From: Hexactinellida sp. DTS-2022 | Taxonomy: Eukaryota > Porifera > Hexactinellida | DNA length: 64,000 nt | Assembly: GCA_028753945.1 (NCBI GenBank) | Contig: JAPNXP010000011.1 | Coordinates: forward strand, 2,790,001 to 2,854,000 | Reading direction: 5' to 3' | Shown: positions 1-10,500 of the stretch, piece by piece | How the letters are laid out: each line of letters starts with the position of its first letter | Numbering within the stretch: the stretch's first letter is position 1 | The notes under the pieces: generated by a model | What the model saw: only the letters and a program-made list of their open reading frames with translations | What the model was told of the DNA's origin: nothing | Databases searched by the model: none | Position numbers and translations under genes: made by a program

Positions 1-507
1 AGGACGAATCCTTCATCAGAGAGTCCAATGCAATATGGAAATCAACTCTGGACATTTAAGTTAACTTAGAATGCAGGTCCTAATCTACGCTGGCAATAAT
101 TATTCCTTTATAACTGATAACGCTATTTATGCACTTTTTATTGTTAATACACCAGATGAAAGCAACTTGACTTTAATTAACATAACTGTCAACAACATAT
201 ACAGTACAAAAAACATGGAACAAATTCAAGATGACATTATCCATTTATCAAGATTTTTAAATTACAAGTATTGATTAAAGTTTCAATTCATAGGCGTAGC
301 ACGCGGTCCGACTGGTCGGGCCATTGACGACAGTTTACATTTGTGTAACTAAATATATAGGAAGGTTCAGTTTTGTTCGGACCACTTTACCTGTTTGGCC
401 AGGGACTTTCCGAGTCGTACGACGCATCTGTAATTCGTTTCGACTAATTGCTAATGACGAAAGAATTACACCAAATATAATTAACCCACAAGTAATATAA
501 ATCAATA
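1..507. other. AT-rich stretch without recognisable gene
   Basis: I see no recognisable coding region here. A 67-codon open frame at 71-274 (+) has no motif I know and lies in very AT-rich DNA, so I treat it as chance. A GC-richer patch near 292-330 looks like the edge of a small repeat, but I could not find a partner end. Confidence 0.3.
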
Positions 508-618
508 GGTACGCGTTTACACCGGTGTGAACACGTTCACACCAAAATGAGCAGTGTGAACGCGTTCGCACCAATGAAACATGTGTGTACGCGTTCACAC
601 CGGGTACGCGTTTACACT
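508..618. repeat. Cluster of five short near-palindromic units
   Basis: Five related 16-20 bp units occur in 111 bp, at about 508-523, 524-543, 553-572, 583-601 and 603-618. The consensus is close to GGTGTGAACGCGTTCACACC, itself a near-perfect palindrome. Such arrays are often subterminal protein-binding repeats of DNA transposons. Here they lie just beyond the 3' end of the P-like gene, but no terminal inverted repeat ties them to it. Confidence 0.6.
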
Positions 619-786
619 GTAACATCCACAAAAGAATTCAATGAAGCATAATTTATTATAATGATAATAAAGATAATAAAGATAAACAATCAGTCTGGTA
701 GTCTACGTTTCTTGGCCTTAAATGAATCAACTTGAGACTTTCTAGCAGTTTCACTAACTTCAATGGAAAGTCCTTTAAGATAAAGA

Positions 787-3551
787 TTAGTTATAAATGA
801 TAATCGAATGAACTCCCTTACAACCATCAGTAGCATGTAGATCGCAAACAAAATCAGAATCCCATTCAACTGATACCTGTGCAAGTAGGTGGAGCATAAC
901 ATGTTTAGTTGGAAGTTTAGTTGCCAATATCTGCGATTCAAACGATTCGAGTATACAAAATAAAGTTTCTACATACTGATAAAGGATTACTGTTGGTAAC
1001 TGGAGCCCTCCACTATTAAGAATCTCAATATAAGAATTATTCATCTGATCTTTCTGAAGTAGTTCAAAACAAACATTACAGTTGGAAAATTGTATGAGCG
1101 AATGAGAGATATACCCTGCCACATAAGCAACAATATGTTTAGAGTTATCAGATAAAAAAGTAGGTCAATAGAATCAGTCGGTAATGCGATTAAAAAATCC
1201 GAAGTCAGCTTATTTATTTCATCAGTTGAAGACACTATTAAGCCACTAAAGTCGAAATCGCGTTTGAGAAGTTGCTGGTAAGTTATTATCTTTTCAGAAC
1301 GTAGTATCTTAGTTAAACTCAATAGAAAACGACCGCCACTCATTTGTCTATATTGAGAAAATCTCCTTTCTAATGGATCGGTATTCAATCTTCCGGGTAA
1401 TACGTAATGAAAGCCATCTGTGATTAAATCATATGATAGATCAGCAATAGCGCATTTGTATTCATTAATGCTTCATCATATGATAGATCAGCAATAGCGC
1501 ATTTGTATTCATTAATGCTTCATCATATGATAGATCAGCAATAGCGCATTTGTATTCATTAATGCTTCAAAGGTTTGTTTAGTGAGACCAAGTTTTTTCG
1601 AAAGTTTCCAAGTTGATAACCAATTGTTCATTTCCAGTAGAAAGGTACTTTTTTCTTTAAAGCGTAGTTGGACTAATAGCATTTCCAAAGTGAAGCGGAT
1701 GAAAACGTTCTTGGAATTAACAAGCAACCACCACGTGTTTATAAGCTCTAAAAATGCTGGAGTTACTATATCTTCATCCCTAAGATATTCACGCATTGCA
1801 GCTGTGGTTTTACTATTTTTAAAAATAGCTAGAGCTAGTGGAACCGATTGTTTGTTATTTCCTGGGTGAAGTGCTTGGTAGTTTAATGATGAAGCTTTTC
1901 GAAGATGGAAATTGAGAGGGTGATCTGCTTCATGAACTTTGTGAAGGTTACGCCAAAATACATTTCCTGCTGGAAGTACAAGAGTTAATTCTTGAAGTTT
2001 TAATTGCAGCTATGGAATTTGAAAGAACCGAGCTCGAATAAGATTATACTGAATGTTTTTGATTAGGTGAACTGTATCAAAAAGCAAGTAAACAATTAGT
2101 TTAATTGGATTGATCATACAGTATTTCTTTTCAGGAAATGGATAAGTATTCATCAAATAGTTGAACGAAGAAATATTGGTTCGGTGATTATCAGAAATAA
2201 TAGCACGAGGATGAAACTTTTCAAAGGTTAAATTTCCAGACAATTAAGGATACCTACAATTTTGGACGATAAAGTGAATAATGCAATAGCTTTAATGATA
2301 AAGGAGATAGTATTAGTGAGAGACATCACCATAAAACAAAGTATGATCTTGTACATTTGGAGATCTTCATTACAACCAATAATAGTTTGTCCGTCAAATT
2401 GTACTTGTTGCTGTAGAAGCATTTCATCAAGAAGAATTACGACCTCATTTCCAAATATACCATCTTCACGAAATTTAGATAAAGCTTTTATACTATCAAT
2501 GGAGTCGGATTTTAAACAACGTAATAATCTCTGGCTAGGTAGCGGTATGTATTGACGTAATAGATTCTAAGCTGCATTTGAAGTATAGCGCGATTGAAAC
2601 CAATTCTAAGAGTACTGGTGGAGTATTTACACTTTCCTTTCGGGCAATAGTATATGAGTCGCAAGACTCGCAACAAATCTTTAAGAGGTTCAATATCATA
2701 ATTGTGAGTGAAGTTTCGATAATAGATGGGTAAATTTGTTAACATATCCAAGTTACGAATTTCATAACCTTTTGAATTCGATATATAATTTGGAAGAGGA
2801 ATAGGGAATCCTTCAAAACTAAGCTTCACATGTAAATCAGAACCGATATAAATATACACTCCATAACTATAGCTACACCTGATTGTATTTCAACCCGATA
2901 AATAGTAAGATCTGTTTCAGTAGAAGCAGGGTATTATACAGGACTCAAATAGAACGCTCCTAATTTCCCTAAGGTCACTAGAGTATGAATTTTGTACCAC
3001 TAAAAGGTTAGTTTTGCATTACTCTATGTGGAGTTTCGGCAGTTTTCGCGCTCCTAAACGCAAACATAGCCCAATTAATAAGCCTCTAGGCGTATGCGCG
3101 CTCCTGGATAAACCCCTGAGTAGAAGAATGAAAAAAGTCTCAATGCTCGATCGATGATTTTATGTGGCTTAAGATATCATGTAAACTTTCGCATTTTGAT
3201 CGAGATTGATAAATGGGTAATTCATCTTTCTGAAAAATCCGTACAATAGGTTTTTTTCGAATATGTGGAGAGATAAAAGCCTGGTGGTTTTTAGGGATAT
3301 TAGAAGGGTATATTGTTGGGATAGGGTTGAGTTTCATATTTAGCCTCGTCTTTAATGGATGGGGAATGATATATTTTTCTTCAAAATGTTGGATGCATAT
3401 TCGTAAAGACAGTAATTGTGAAAGCTTCTCCATTCAAAAATTTAACCCATTTCTGTCGAAGCTCATCTTGCTTTGGAAAGGCAAACATAACTTTACTCGG
3501 TCCTTTGGAAAATCCTGAATGACAATGTACGACAGAGCATTTGAAAGGGAT
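787..3551 (-). pseudogene. P-element-like (THAP9-type) transposase, degenerate
   Basis: Minus-strand relic of a P-type cut-and-paste transposase. In order from about 3551 downwards it shows: an N-terminal THAP zinc-finger half (FKCSVVHC, then CIQHF in another frame), a RIFQKDEL linker, a region ending with a DEMLLQQQVQFDG block, AIISDNHRTN, the DTVHLIKNI block (about 2060), then TDPLERRFSQYRQMSGG (about 1370) and a C-terminal GYISHSL block. These blocks in this order are typical of P/THAP9 transposases, which bind terminal repeats through THAP and cut with an RNase-H fold interrupted by a GTP-binding insert. The expected start codon reads ATC (3551-3549), and the blocks lie in several frames with several breaks. 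A 47-bp triplication interrupts the coding sequence. No terminal inverted repeats were found. The family matches the outer P-like element at 48.5 kb but the two are divergent copies. Confidence 0.85.
1430..1567. repeat. 47-bp direct triplication inside the P-like relic
   Basis: Three head-to-tail copies of one 47-bp unit start at 1430, 1477 and 1524. The unit begins CATATGATAGATC and ends in GCTTCAT. The copies look essentially identical, so the expansion is recent compared with the decay of the surrounding P-like coding sequence. 47 is not a multiple of three, so each extra copy shifts frame. Confidence 0.9.
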
Positions 3552-3611
3552 AAGATAATGAGATCTAAGAATAGATTTAGGAAAGTTGTATACAGTAAGT
3601 CTGAAATACAC

Positions 3612-3852
3612 ATAGTACGGATATTATATAAATGTAACCGTCGAAATTGAGATTTCTTATATTCGAAATTTCAACTTCGTGGATCCTCAAAATCGACGAT
3701 AACATATGTACACGTATTAACAACCAATGGAAGATAAAGTAGTCGAGGTTTGAACAAGGGGCTGAGTTTAATAAAATAAGTCACAATTAAACTTTATTAA
3801 ATGGTTGACGAGTTTGTACCTTGTATATCATATATTTTCAAAGCATATTAGT
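3612..3852. other. Non-coding spacer
   Basis: AT-rich DNA between the P-like relic and the first foldback element. No coding signal or repeat recognised. Confidence 0.3.
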
Positions 3853-4907
3853 GGGGTCAAAAATTAAGGTTCCGTGACCAACCTCTGGCTAGTTAAGTTT
3901 TATCCCTGATTCTGATACTTTAGGATATAACTCGCGATTTAAGCTCCCATGCCGCTCTGGAAAGTTTGGGCAAACTTTTTTATAGCGACAAATTCAAAGG
4001 GCCTCCGGCAATCATTTTGAAAAATTAAGGCCCCTATCTGAACATTTGATAAATTGAGATTAGAGTGTTTTTGAACAGTATACAATAAGTAGTAGCTGCA
4101 CTGAAAATTACAACTCAATCGGGACTATACTTTTAATGTAATAACCTTTTGAAGATTCTTACGTCATTTGTCACCATGGGAGGTCCATTCTTAAAATGTT
4201 TTTTTAAAGGATTTGAAGCATATCTAACCCTATATACATGCAATAACCTTTTAACTCGCTAAGTAGTATGTCCCCATGTACATCTCGGTATTAGACCTAA
4301 ATTTAGCACTTTGACTCTTCTGGGGATCTCACATGGGGGTGACGAAGCAAAAGAAATTGACCCATAATCTTTTTATTCGCCCACTTTACATAAATAATTA
4401 TGACAATTTTGACGTCAATTGACTGGATTTTTTAATTATTGTATAGTCAAAGTGCAAAATTTAGGTCTATTACCGAGATTTACATGGGGACATACTACAT
4501 AGCGAGTTAAAAGGTTATTGCATGTATATAGGATGAGATATGCTTCAAATCCCTTAAAAAAACATTTTAAGAATGCACCTCCCATGGTGACAAATGACGT
4601 AAGAATCTTCAAAAGTTTATTACATTAAAAGTATAGTCCCGATTGAGTTGTAATTTTCAGAGCAGCTACTACTTATTGTATACTGTTCAAAAACACACTA
4701 ATCTCAATTTATGAAATGTTCAGATAGGGGCCTTAATTTTTCAAAATGATTGCCGGAGGCCCTTTTAATTTGTCGCTATAAAAAAGTTTGCCCAAACTTT
4801 CCAGAGCGGGATGGGAGCTTAAATCGCGAGTTATATCCTAAAGTATCAGAATCAGGCATAAAACTCAACTAGCCAGAGGTTGGTCACGGACGTTAATTTT
4901 TGACCCC
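3853..4907. mobile_element. Foldback (long-TIR) non-autonomous DNA transposon
   Basis: About 1.05 kb of sequence folds onto itself. The left arm starts GGGGTCAAAAATTAA at 3853, the right arm ends with its complement at 4907, and the arms match with few differences for roughly 450 bp. A unique centre of about 100 bp lies near 4340-4430. The arms contain matching landmarks, such as CCTCCGGCAATCATTTTG near 4005 and its complement near 4745. It encodes nothing recognisable. Superfamily is unresolved because no clear target duplication could be assigned. Confidence 0.85.
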
Positions 4908-4988
4908 ATTATATGGTTGTGTTAAACATAATCTTAAGAGTTTTTCAGGTAGAAGCCAATTTGCTATTTGAATATCTTATATTACTAT

Positions 4989-6133
4989 TAGTCCAGCGGC
5001 ATAGACATAAAATTTCACAAGATTGTTCATTTTTTTGATAAAAGTACCAAAATTTGTACACATGTACTTTGATATAGTGCGAACATTTTTGGATATTGAG
5101 GCAATTGAAAGAATGTCTATATCGGCCATAAAAACAGCTCGTCAAAGTTAACACGTCCGATAGTGTTCGCCGGACTTATTTCCCATAAAAACTTGTTCTA
5201 ATTAATTTATATCGTCTTTTGATTGTTGAAATCGGTTTCCAAGTAAATTTCCGATAATTTGATATATCACATGACCATATTTGGAAGAGTTTTTCCATAG
5301 CAACGCTGGAATGTACCAGGAAGAGCAGGGTTGCCAATCCAAACCAATTCAATCGACAATTCAATCCAATCGAGCAAATTTGGACAATCGGCAATCCAAA
5401 TTTGGACAATCGATTATTCGGATGACAATCCAATCGCAATCGACAATCCAAAATATCATCGATTTTTTTGGAATGTTTCTCCGATTTTATTCGATCGATT
5501 ACTCCTCAGTATCATATCAAAAAGAGTTATGTTTCATCATATGTTCAAACTTAAAACATATATTATTGGGTTTAATTGACGAGCAATTGAGCATTTTAAA
5601 TTTTGGCATTATTTAGAAATTGAAAAAACAAACAATCGAAAAAATTGATGAAAATTCATCGATTGCAATCCAATCGATAAAAATCGAACCAATCCAATCG
5701 GCAATCGAAAATCTTCTCGATTGGATTGGATTGGCAACCCTGCGAAAGAGGGGTCACTCGATTGGGTAAGGACACAATTGGAGAATGGAATTTTGGACAC
5801 ATTCCTGGTACATTCCAGCGTTGCTATGGAAAAAATTCTTCCAAATATGGTCATGTGAGATATCAAATTATCGGATATTTACTTCGAAACCGAATTCAAC
5901 AATAAAAAGACGATATAACTTAATTTGAACAAGTTTTTATGGGAAACAAGTCCGGAGAACACTATCGGAGGTGGTTACTTTGGCGAGCTATTATGGCCGA
6001 TATAGACACTCTTTCAATTGCCTCAATATCCCAAAATGTTCGCACTACATCAAAGTACATGTGTACACATTTTTGTGCTTTTATCAAAAAAATGAACAAT
6101 CTGTTGCAATTTTATGTCTATTCCGCTGGACTA
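4989..6133. mobile_element. TAGTCC-family foldback element, copy 1
   Basis: Long inverted-repeat element with termini TAGTCCAGCGGCATAGACAT and its complement. Flanks read CTAT on both sides, a possible 4-5 bp target duplication. The arms run about 340 bp on each side before a hAT-like MITE (5326-5742) interrupts the middle. A second copy lies at 19213-20157 without the MITE. The arms contain open frames of 60-90 codons in both copies, but these follow from the repeat and have no protein motif. Confidence 0.85.
5326..5742. mobile_element. hAT-like MITE nested in foldback copy 1
   Basis: 417-bp element with termini CAGGGTTGCCAATCC and GGATTGGCAACCCTG. Both subterminal regions are packed with short AATCGA/CAATCC motifs, as in hAT MITEs whose transposase binds subterminal repeats. 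Flanking octamers AGGAAGAG and CGAAAGAG agree at 6 of 8 positions, consistent with an aged 8-bp target duplication. Compared with foldback copy 2, part of the host foldback arm is missing on one side. Confidence 0.75.
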
Positions 6134-6489
6134 CTATGCCATCAGCAATTCTAAATGTTAACGGGAATTCTTCGCTAGCTGGAAGATTTACAGTCTTTAA
6201 TATTCTCTCCAAGGTTTGTTGAACTTCAAGGAAATACGAATTGTAGACACGAATTGGCTGGATTGGGTATGGATACAAGTGTATAGAAGGCCGCGAGATC
6301 AAAATATTTGTTAGATCTGCTATCTTGTTACGTATATGGAGGAAAGATAATATTTTCTGGGATCAATGTTTGACGAAGTTGTGTATATATTCTTCTACCC
6401 ACTCCAACTAAATCGAGCACGAATAAAGCTTTAATCTTGTGGAACAACTTTATCTTTAAGGTTGCTCAATCCACCATTATCAACTATTT
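6134..6489. other. Non-coding or decayed stretch
   Basis: Short open frames only, no recognised motif. The minus strand downstream of the unidentified coding fragment at 6490-6963 may continue here in decayed form. Confidence 0.25.
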
Positions 6490-6963
6490 ATTTAGCAACA
6501 TTGGAAACCTGACGGTTGTCTTCTTCATTGGCCAAATGTTGTAATGATAAAGCTGCAATTACTACAGGACTAGTATCTTCAATTGCAGCAACCTCCCTTA
6601 ATTTCTCCAAAATGGAGGATAGTCTGGATCTTTGTTGCTGCAAAAAAAACACTCAAAGGAGACTTTCTTGTCTGAGATGTTTTCAAAATCCGGCTGGCCC
6701 TGAAGATTTGAAGGGTAGCTTGCTAGGTTTTGCTTCCCAAGGAATCTCGGGGTCCACCACTGATTATTTAATTGGTCCAAGGATTTCTTAGCTTTCTTTA
6801 AATTAGAGTGAATTATTCCCATATGAAGTAACAGAGTCTGTAATTCTTCTTCAAGATATAAAAGAGTAATTACTTCATTGACTGCTTCAGGAATGTTGAA
6901 TTCATTCTTCTTCAAAAGGTATCCAAAATCACGACGAGTCCGTGGAAAAGACACTTCATCCAT
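6490..6963 (-). pseudogene. Unidentified coding fragment
   Basis: A 121-codon minus-strand open frame (6963-6598) begins MDEVSFPRTRRDFGY and contains a helical, acidic stretch, a QWWTPRF motif and a C-x2-C (FECFFC) near the end. In another frame a plausible continuation (EVAAIEDTSPVVIAALSL) runs to about 6490 before stopping. I do not recognise the family. The helix-rich beginning followed by a WW motif is loosely like the N-termini of some PIF/Harbinger proteins, but nothing downstream supports that. It may be a decayed transposon exon rather than a host gene. Confidence 0.3.
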
Positions 6964-7547
6964 TGGTAAATTGGTAATCGTATGTTACAGAATTAGAATA
7001 CTGAAAGAATATATGTTAACTAAAGATGTGTTGCCATTTACAACAATATGCTACTTAGTAGATAGTGGTTTGTAACATAATGCAACTTAGCAAATGTATT
7101 GAGATCTCGCTTAGCAACGAAATATTGAGAATTGAATTTGAATATAAATTCTATGTTGCGCATCGAAGCGCATCTAAATAATTTAATATGTTGTATATGC
7201 AAAGGTGGGCACAGTTAATCAAAAAGTTAACTTCGTTAATCGTTAATCCGTTAACCAAAAAGTTAACTTCGTTAACCGTTAATCCGTTAATTCGCTAAAA
7301 ATGTAACGGAAGTTAACGTTAATCCGTTAACGTTAATTTATATTATATAAACAACAACAAAATAGGTTTATTGCTCTAAAAACACCTATAAGGTGCTAAA
7401 ACTATAAAATGAGCCTTTGTTGGTCTTTTAAGCTAAAATATATCCTAGCACAACGTTGATTTTGTGTAATCAGCAAATAATCAGGGAAATACAATGTTTA
7501 AGTGATCTTATAAACGAAACATGATTTTATTGACAAATTTACATCAA

Positions 7548-10500
7548 TTACATGTAACGCATGTTGCCCTTCATAAAAATCAACATGTTGAAGTTCTCAT
7601 CAGACAGAGATGATCTCTTGGCCCTCAGGATGTCCTTGCCCATTGAGAACAAACGCTCCACTGCAGCACTGGAGGGGATAGCTGTGTTGAACTTGATGAA
7701 CAAGTCCACCAATACTTGCTCACCCAAGAAGGCAGCATCTGTCAGCAAGTCCTTGGAACTGGTCTCTATCCAGGTCCTGACCAAGTTCTGGGCCTTTCCC
7801 TTGAGTGACCTGTGGCTCCTACATCTCTCTTTTTGCTCGGTGACAGCACTGAAGAAGTCATCCTCCTCGTTGTTGCTGATTCCACTGTTACTGTCAACTT
7901 CGTTGGCTTGCTGCCTCATGGCCTCCCTACTTTACACTCCATGCTTTTTCTCACTCTGGCTACCTTAGCATTGTTGTACTTCTCCAACCAGATTAGGCGA
8001 AACCTGGGATGGAATGCAGCAGCCAGCTGGCATTCCTCATCCTCCAGGAGGGACCCAAACCTTTTGTCGATGCCTGCCAAAAGTGCTTCGACCAAGGGGC
8101 TGCAGTAAACGAGGTCCTTGGAATTCAATTCATTGAGCCTTAAGATCGTCGCAGCAACTGTTGGTAGAAGAGTCCCAAGGTAGGCTTGGTCCTCTCCCTG
8201 GATCTTGTCGAGCGCTTTGACCACAGGTGACATGACCTAGAAATAAACAATTGAGAATTAGTCAATAACTAAATATTAGAAATATATACTTGTATGAAAA
8301 CAGCTAACAGACTAGTAAAGAACATACTTATTGTCAATTAAAATGTCAATAGTAACTAATAATTTAGTATTATTCATTTATTACCTTGGCATACTCTTTC
8401 AATAATTCGGCATCCTGGTCATTGAAGCTGTTGACCTTCAGCTGGGTCATGACTCTGTGGAGAGCGGGCCTCTTAGTCTCCAGGATGGTGTTGAGGACCA
8501 GCACAGAGTCATAGGTAGAGTTCTACCTCGTCGTATTGGGGACAACCAGCCTCCTCCCCACCTCAGCGTAGATGCTGTCTGCTGCCACAGTGCTACGATT
8601 CTGCAGGTTCCAGAGGGCTTGTGCCTTGGCCATGGCTGCCTTGTAGGGCCCCTTGAACACTCCCCTCTGCAGTGCAGCATCTGCATCCTTGCTGGCCACT
8701 AGGTTAAATTTGTGGGCAGCACACCTCATGTGGGGTGGCAGGTTAATAGGATTGCCAAGAATGGTATCGACATCGTCAGGTTCAGCCACGGGTACAGTCA
8801 GGTAGTCTGCCAGGGAGACATACTCTAACTCCCGCTCGTCCACGGATCCAGCCAACAGAGCATCCACATCATCATCAACATCAAGGTCGGCGTCCATATC
8901 CTGAACAACTGGAAGTTCTGGAAGCGTGTTAGCCTCATCCCCAAACTGGACAAAGGCCTTCACAAAGTTGCTGCCATTGTCTGTGGTAGTCCTAGAATAG
9001 AAAAATTCTAACTTGTTTATTAATTACAATTATTAAATGATTTAATAGAACTGTTGCATAGAATTTTCAGACGCATAGAATTTTCAGACATTGTATTAGT
9101 GTACCATGGATGCTGTACTGGCGTAGAATTTTAGGACATTTACTAATGATTATTATGGAAGTAGTATATAAATAATGAAAACTGTGTACCACTAATACAG
9201 GTATATTTCTATGGATCAAACTGAATACCAACGAATCGTAAATTTACTAAGGAAGGGCGATTTCCCAGCGGAATTTTCCCGCCAAGCTAAATGGAATTTC
9301 AAAGATAAAGTGTCGAAATATTTCATTTCAGAATCTGACAAACTTTACAAGGTGATTAATTATATTACATTTGTATAATTTATTGTATAATTCTTTATAA
9401 TTAAATTAACTATTAATTAGAAAATCGTGATGAATTGTGAGGAGAAAGACATCGAAGTTGCATGTCGGGCTGATTTTCAGGATATTATGGAAAGGTTCCA
9501 TGATCGTTTGGCCCATCCTGGAATAAATAGCTCTATCCTTTCTATTCGACAGCGATATTACTGGCCAGCGATGTATACGCAGATTACTGATTATGTGAGT
9601 TCAGCATCTTATATTTCTATAATAAAATTGAATTTTACAATACTATAATTTTATGTATTAGGTAAAAACGTGCGATATATGTCAGCGAACAGCCGCGTTA
9701 CCACCTCAACCACAGAAAGCTTTACAACCGATTCCCCCGCCAGACAGACCGTGGAAACATATTGGAATGGATCTAATTTGTGATCTTCCACTTAGCCCAG
9801 AAGGTTATAAACACATATTGGTTACTGTCTGCTATTTGAGCAAATATGTGGTAGTCAGACCTCTAAAGTCCAAAACTTCCTCAGATGTTGTTGAAAACCT
9901 GAAAGACATTTATCTCGATATTGGTCTTCCAGATATCATCCAACATGACCAGGGCAAAGAGTTCACTAGCAATGTAAGATTATGCTTTATTAATCAATTA
10001 AAATAATTTTAATAAAATAGTCAATACAGTATAGTATGTATCAATGAAAATATTTACTTGCAGTAATTTGCTAAAGGAGAATACTATATTCTGCGAAATA
10101 GAACATGCTTATGATTAATCATTTCTTTGTAGCTATTTCAAGAATGTCATCAAAAATTTGCAATTGACAACCGCAGCACTCGAGCGTATCACCCGATGGC
10201 CAATGGCTTAGTCGAAGCTCATAACAAAATCCTCAAAACGTAAGTATTTCCTAACGATGTTATATTCTAATTATGAATTGATTTGACTAACAATATCTAG
10301 TAAGTTGAGCAAGATGGCTACTCAAACTGGAGATCATTGGTCAGTGCTACTCAAGTCTGCAGTCTTGTGTATGAACTCGACAGTAAAGAAGTCTCACTCT
10401 TATACTCCTTTCCAAGTGATGTGGGGTCGCGAATCGAGATACGGAGACCTAGTACCAGCTCTTAACAACATGCAGGTGTCTCATGAAGAAGACTTTGAAC

